Shown here: in pieces, positions 6,493 through 9,457 of the stretch
Layout of the letters: each line of letters starts with the position of its first letter
How positions within the stretch are numbered: position 1 is the first letter of the stretch
Assembly (NCBI GenBank): GCA_019686145.1
Contig: JADGHK010000056.1
Span: forward strand, 1 to 9,457
Length of the DNA stretch: 9,457 bases
Source of the DNA: Bryobacteraceae bacterium
GTDB lineage: Bacteria; Acidobacteriota; Terriglobia; Bryobacterales; Bryobacteraceae
Reading direction: 5' to 3'
The notes under the pieces: model-generated
Databases searched by the model: none
The model's input: the letters and a program-made list of their open reading frames with translations, nothing else
What the model was told of the DNA's origin: nothing
Made by a program: the position numbers and the translations under genes

Positions 6493-9018
6493 TTGCCTCT
6501 TCGAATGCATTTGCCCAAGAAGGCCCGTCTGGTCCGCTTCCTGATGCACCCCGCCGGCAAGTTTCTTGTCGGCTTCGCTACGTTCCTCCTGGTGCTCGGA
6601 GCAGGCTGCTTTACATATCTGTACGTCCACTATTCGAAACTCATCGACGCCAAACTGAAGGCCGGCCCCTATGCAAACACGTCCAAGCTCTACGCCGCGC
6701 CAAGCGTCATCATGATCGGCGATGAAGCCTCGCCCGAAGAGATCGTCGCGCAGCTCAGACGAAGCGGATATGGCGAATCGCGATCCAACCGGATGGGCTG
6801 GTACAACGTCCGCGCGGATCAGGCGGTGGAGATCTTCCCCGGTCCGGATTCGTTTGCTCCGCGCGAGGATGCCGTGATCAAGTTCAGCGATGGGAGGGTG
6901 TCGGAGATCATCTCGCTGCGTGATCACACGCCCCGTACTCAGTACTTCCTCGAGCCGGAGCTGATCTCGAACCTGTTCGATCGGAATCGCGAGAAACGCC
7001 GTTTAGTACGGTTTGAAGATATCCCGAAAGTCCTGGTCGACGCCGTCACTTCCGCCGAAGATAAACGCTTCTTCCATCACCAGGGCTTCGATCCCCTGCG
7101 CATCATCGCCTCGGCTTACCAGGACATTCGAAAAGGCTACCGCTTTGCCGGCGCCTCCACGCTCACCATGCAGCTTTCCCGCATGTTCTGGCTGACGCCG
7201 GAGAAGACCATCAAGCGCAAGGCGCTGGAGCTTTTGATCACGCTGCACCTTGAGCGGAAGCTCACAAAGAAAGAGATTTTCGAATACTACGCGAATCAGA
7301 TCGATCTCGGCCGGCACAGAAGCTTTTCGATTCACGGCTTTGGAGAAGGCGCGCAGGTCTACTTTGGTAAGGACATCCGGCACCTCACGCTCCCCGAAGC
7401 AGCGCTGCTTGCCGGACTCATCCAGCGCCCCAACTATCTGAATCCCTACCGGCATCCGGAGCGCGCCAAGGCCCGGCGCAACATCGTCCTCGGGCTGATG
7501 AGGGAAAACAAGCTCATCACGGATCGCGAGTATGAAATGGCCATTCGGGCGCCTGTGGAACTCGCTAAGGGCGGTGCGGAATCGACGGATGCGCCGTACT
7601 TTGTGGATTTGGTCAATGACGAACTGCAGGAGAACTTCGCCGACCACGACTTCCAGGCCAGGTCGTACCGGGTCTACACGACCCTCGACATGAACCTCCA
7701 GCGGGAGGCTGTCGAAGCCGTGAGGATCGGCATGAAGGAAGTCGACGACCAACTCAGGGCTCGCAGGAAGGACAAGACACTGCCCGTGGAGCCGCAAGTA
7801 GCTCTCGTCGCGCTCGATCCCCAGACCGGCGAAGTCAAGGCCCTGATCGGCGGCCGCAACTACGGCGTGAGCCAGTTAAACCGCGCGCGCTCAATGCGCC
7901 AGCCGGGGTCCATCTTTAAGCCGTTCGTCTATGCTGCGGCGCTCGCTACAGCTGTGGAAGAAGCGCCGTCGGCTGTCCTGACGCCGATCTCCACATTCGT
8001 GGATGAACCGACAACGTTCTGGCACAACAACCGCCCTTACGAGCCGAACAATTACAAGAGCCAGTTCTTCGGGCTGGTCACAATGCGTCAGGCGTTGACC
8101 AAATCCCTGAACATCCCCACCATCAAGACTGCAGAAGCGGTCGGTTACGAGAAAGTTGCCAACTTTGCCAGAAGCGTTGGCCTGAACGCCGAACCGACGC
8201 CTGCCGTTGCACTCGGGGCTTACGACAACACGCCGCTCGATATGGCCGGGGCTTACACGGTCTTTGCCAATATGGGGGTGTATTCCGCCCCGAACTGGAT
8301 TCGCGCAATTCGGGATGAACAGGGCAACGCCCTCTACGATGCAAAGCCTGTCCGAAAGCAGCTGCTCGACCCGCGTGTCGCTTACCTCATGGTGAACATG
8401 CTCGAGGACGTGATGCGCACCGGTACCGGTGCGGGAGCCCGAAGCCGCGGCTTCCTGCTGCCTGCAGCGGGCAAGACCGGCACCTCGCGGGACGGTTGGT
8501 TTGCCGGATTCACGACAAAACTGCTTTGTGTCGTCTACGTCGGATTCGACGATGGCAAGGAGTTGAAGCTCGAGGGGGCCCGGGCGGCCCTTCCCATCTG
8601 GACCGAGTTCATGAAGCGGGCTCATAAGTATCGGCAGTACCGGGCTGTCAGCCAGTTCTCGCCGCCGGAGGGAGTCGTTACCGTGGACATCGATCCCGCG
8701 ACCGGCCTGCTGGCTTCCGTCGGCTGCCCTTCTGTCCGGAGCGAGGTTTTCATCGCGGGCACTCAACCCATCGAGGTTTGCCACTTCCACGGTGGCGTCC
8801 GGACTGCGACGCACGTCGCGGGCTGGGACCCTTCAGGCAATGACGGAGTGGCGGCGCCCGCAGGGGCGCAGCCAAATTCCATCGTTCTCGAAGGCAAGCC
8901 GGTCGCGAAATCAGTACCGCCCGCTCCACAAAAGGCTGTGCCGCCGCCCCCCAGCGCGAAGGAACAGCCTAAAGAAAAGAAAGGCTTTTTCGGACGGCTG
9001 AAGGATCTCTTCCGCTAA
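6493..9018 (+). CDS. Class A penicillin-binding protein (bifunctional glycosyltransferase/transpeptidase, PBP1-type)
   Basis: This 841-residue inner-membrane enzyme polymerises lipid II into glycan strands and cross-links the stem peptides. A short basic tail is followed by one transmembrane helix (about 24-46). Residues about 55-150 resemble the UB2H-type region of PBP1B (KLYAAPSV..., two similar short segments). The GT51 glycosyltransferase follows with EDKRFFHHQGFD (189-200, catalytic Glu189), GASTLTMQLSR (220-230) and RKALE (242-246, second Glu246). The transpeptidase has the nucleophile in SIFK (Ser473, Lys476), SLN (538-540) and KTGT (661-664), so both active sites look intact. In the second glycosyltransferase motif the common TQQ is TMQ, as in PbpC-like enzymes. 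Cys745 and Cys763 flank a late segment and may form a disulphide. The C-terminus (about 800-841) is a Pro/Ala/Lys-rich linker ending in GFFGRLKDLFR, a possible amphipathic helix. A TTG start at 6493 is preferred over ATG 6505 from Shine-Dalgarno spacing. Confidence 0.95.
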   Translation: MPLRMHLPKKARLVRFLMHPAGKFLVGFATFLLVLGAGCFTYLYVHYSKLIDAKLKAGPYANTSKLYAAPSVIMIGDEASPEEIVAQLRRSGYGESRSNRMGWYNVRADQAVEIFPGPDSFAPREDAVIKFSDGRVSEIISLRDHTPRTQYFLEPELISNLFDRNREKRRLVRFEDIPKVLVDAVTSAEDKRFFHHQGFDPLRIIASAYQDIRKGYRFAGASTLTMQLSRMFWLTPEKTIKRKALELLITLHLERKLTKKEIFEYYANQIDLGRHRSFSIHGFGEGAQVYFGKDIRHLTLPEAALLAGLIQRPNYLNPYRHPERAKARRNIVLGLMRENKLITDREYEMAIRAPVELAKGGAESTDAPYFVDLVNDELQENFADHDFQARSYRVYTTLDMNLQREAVEAVRIGMKEVDDQLRARRKDKTLPVEPQVALVALDPQTGEVKALIGGRNYGVSQLNRARSMRQPGSIFKPFVYAAALATAVEEAPSAVLTPISTFVDEPTTFWHNNRPYEPNNYKSQFFGLVTMRQALTKSLNIPTIKTAEAVGYEKVANFARSVGLNAEPTPAVALGAYDNTPLDMAGAYTVFANMGVYSAPNWIRAIRDEQGNALYDAKPVRKQLLDPRVAYLMVNMLEDVMRTGTGAGARSRGFLLPAAGKTGTSRDGWFAGFTTKLLCVVYVGFDDGKELKLEGARAALPIWTEFMKRAHKYRQYRAVSQFSPPEGVVTVDIDPATGLLASVGCPSVRSEVFIAGTQPIEVCHFHGGVRTATHVAGWDPSGNDGVAAPAGAQPNSIVLEGKPVAKSVPPAPQKAVPPPPSAKEQPKEKKGFFGRLKDLFR

Positions 9019-9122
9019 CCGGCCTGGCCCCTGCGATTTCGGATACCGCGGTAGCTTTTTGCAGGCAGCCGCGGACGCATTTCCGCGCTATAGTGAGTGA
9101 TGGACCAACGCAGGAGGCAAGC
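9019..9122 (+). promoter_or_regulatory. Intergenic region with weak promoter candidate before the TPR gene
   Basis: This 104-base gap probably separates transcription units. TATAGT at 9089-9094 is a good -10-like hexamer, 28 bases before the ATG at 9123, but no -35-like hexamer lies 16-18 bases upstream of it; TTGCAG at 9059-9064 is 24 bases away. CCGCGG occurs at 9046-9051 and 9069-9074 and could pair across a 17-base loop that contains TTTTT. I see no canonical terminator for the upstream gene. Confidence 0.3.
9112..9117 (+). promoter_or_regulatory. Strong ribosome binding site of the TPR gene
   Basis: AGGAGG lies five bases before the ATG at 9123. It is the best Shine-Dalgarno match on the plus strand of this window and fixes the start of a gene that runs off the window end. 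Confidence 0.8.
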
Positions 9123-9457
9123 ATGGTTTCCAGTAAACTCGCACTCGCCAGCGTTCTTGTCGTTGTAGCGAGCCTTGCCCAGCCGACGGGCTCTGAAGCG
9201 AGCGCCGCGCTGCGCTCCAACGACCAGGGAAATCCGTCTTCCTCCCTTCGTCCCGAGGGAAGCAAACCCGCCGTGACGCCCGAGATGCGCGGGGATATCT
9301 ACATGGCGCGGAAGATGTACCGCGAGGCGATTGAGGTCTACCGTCAAGCCCCGGTCTCGCCCGTGATCATGAACAAGATTGGGATTGCCTACCACCACAT
9401 GCTCGACCTGGATATGGCAAAGAAGTACTACGAGCGGGCGGTCAAGCTCAACAAACA
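9123..9457 (+). CDS. Exported TPR-repeat protein, N-terminal fragment (3' end outside window)
   Basis: The frame is open from the ATG at 9123 to the last base, giving 111 residues and no stop. Residues 1-26 form a Sec-type signal peptide: a short basic start (Lys5), a hydrophobic core (LALASVLVVVASLA) and small residues at possible cleavage sites (after Ala19 or in the EASAA stretch). A low-complexity Ser/Asn/Pro linker follows to about residue 53. From about 57 on there are tetratricopeptide-like helices, with YMARKMYREAIEVYRQA (60-76) and a second, well formed repeat NKIGIAYHHMLDLDMAKKYYERAVKLN (84-110), showing the usual small and aromatic positions. TPR proteins mediate protein-protein contacts; here the location is probably periplasmic or outer-membrane lipoprotein-free. 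Specific function is unknown. The strong AGGAGG five bases upstream supports this start. Confidence 0.8.
   Translation, partial: MVSSKLALASVLVVVASLAQPTGSEASAALRSNDQGNPSSSLRPEGSKPAVTPEMRGDIYMARKMYREAIEVYRQAPVSPVIMNKIGIAYHHMLDLDMAKKYYERAVKLNK

Noticed and set aside
7891..8814. 307-residue open frame on the minus strand opposite the PBP transpeptidase domain
   Set aside because: It is a shadow of a clearly real gene; composition is Arg/Gly/Val-rich and no family is recognised.
9044..9074. Palindrome TACCGCGGTA followed by TTTTT, and paired CCGCGG copies, as a terminator after the PBP gene
   Set aside because: The first palindrome leaves no room for a loop with a strong stem, and in the second pairing the T-run lies in the loop, not after the stem. 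Neither matches an intrinsic terminator.

Overview
The window is a high-GC, densely packed bacterial chromosomal segment with two back-to-back gene sets. Protein character (OpcA beside Zwf and Pgl, a short monofunctional proline dehydrogenase, a class A penicillin-binding protein with a UB2H-like region, a glycine-zipper protein and a TPR protein) suggests a Gram-negative soil bacterium, probably Acidobacteriota. That assignment is inference from protein style; no rRNA or marker gene is present. I see no insertion sequence, phage gene, tRNA, rRNA or CRISPR array, and no gene-free stretch longer than about 110 bases.

Left edge (2-400, plus strand): the C-terminal part of a glycine-zipper protein. 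Its stop lies 10 bases from the stop of the convergent capA-like gene, and a GC-rich hairpin sits over the junction.

Minus-strand operon (4615 down to 411): zwf (glucose-6-phosphate dehydrogenase), opcA (its assembly/activator protein), pgl (6-phosphogluconolactonase) and a CapA-family metallophosphatase. Genes overlap by one base (TAATG at zwf/opcA) or are 4-5 bases apart, so they are almost surely co-transcribed. The first three make the oxidative entry of the pentose phosphate pathway: glucose-6-phosphate to 6-phosphogluconate with NADPH production. CapA is the odd member.

Divergent region (4622-4728): about 107 bases between zwf and the proline dehydrogenase gene, which must hold the start signals of both directions.

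Plus-strand set (4729-9457): proline dehydrogenase, a two-helix membrane protein with a possible zinc site, a small single-pass membrane protein overlapping it by 40 bases, a large bifunctional peptidoglycan synthase, and after a 104-base gap the start of an exported TPR protein cut by the window end. The theme shifts from proline catabolism to cell envelope. The close spacing up to the peptidoglycan synthase suggests at least partial co-transcription.

Nothing here looks like a clearly new system. The most useful leads are the tight zwf-opcA-pgl-capA linkage, two unrecognised small membrane proteins upstream of a peptidoglycan synthase, and several start-codon decisions (GTG/ATG, TTG/ATG, TAATG) that automatic annotation may get wrong.
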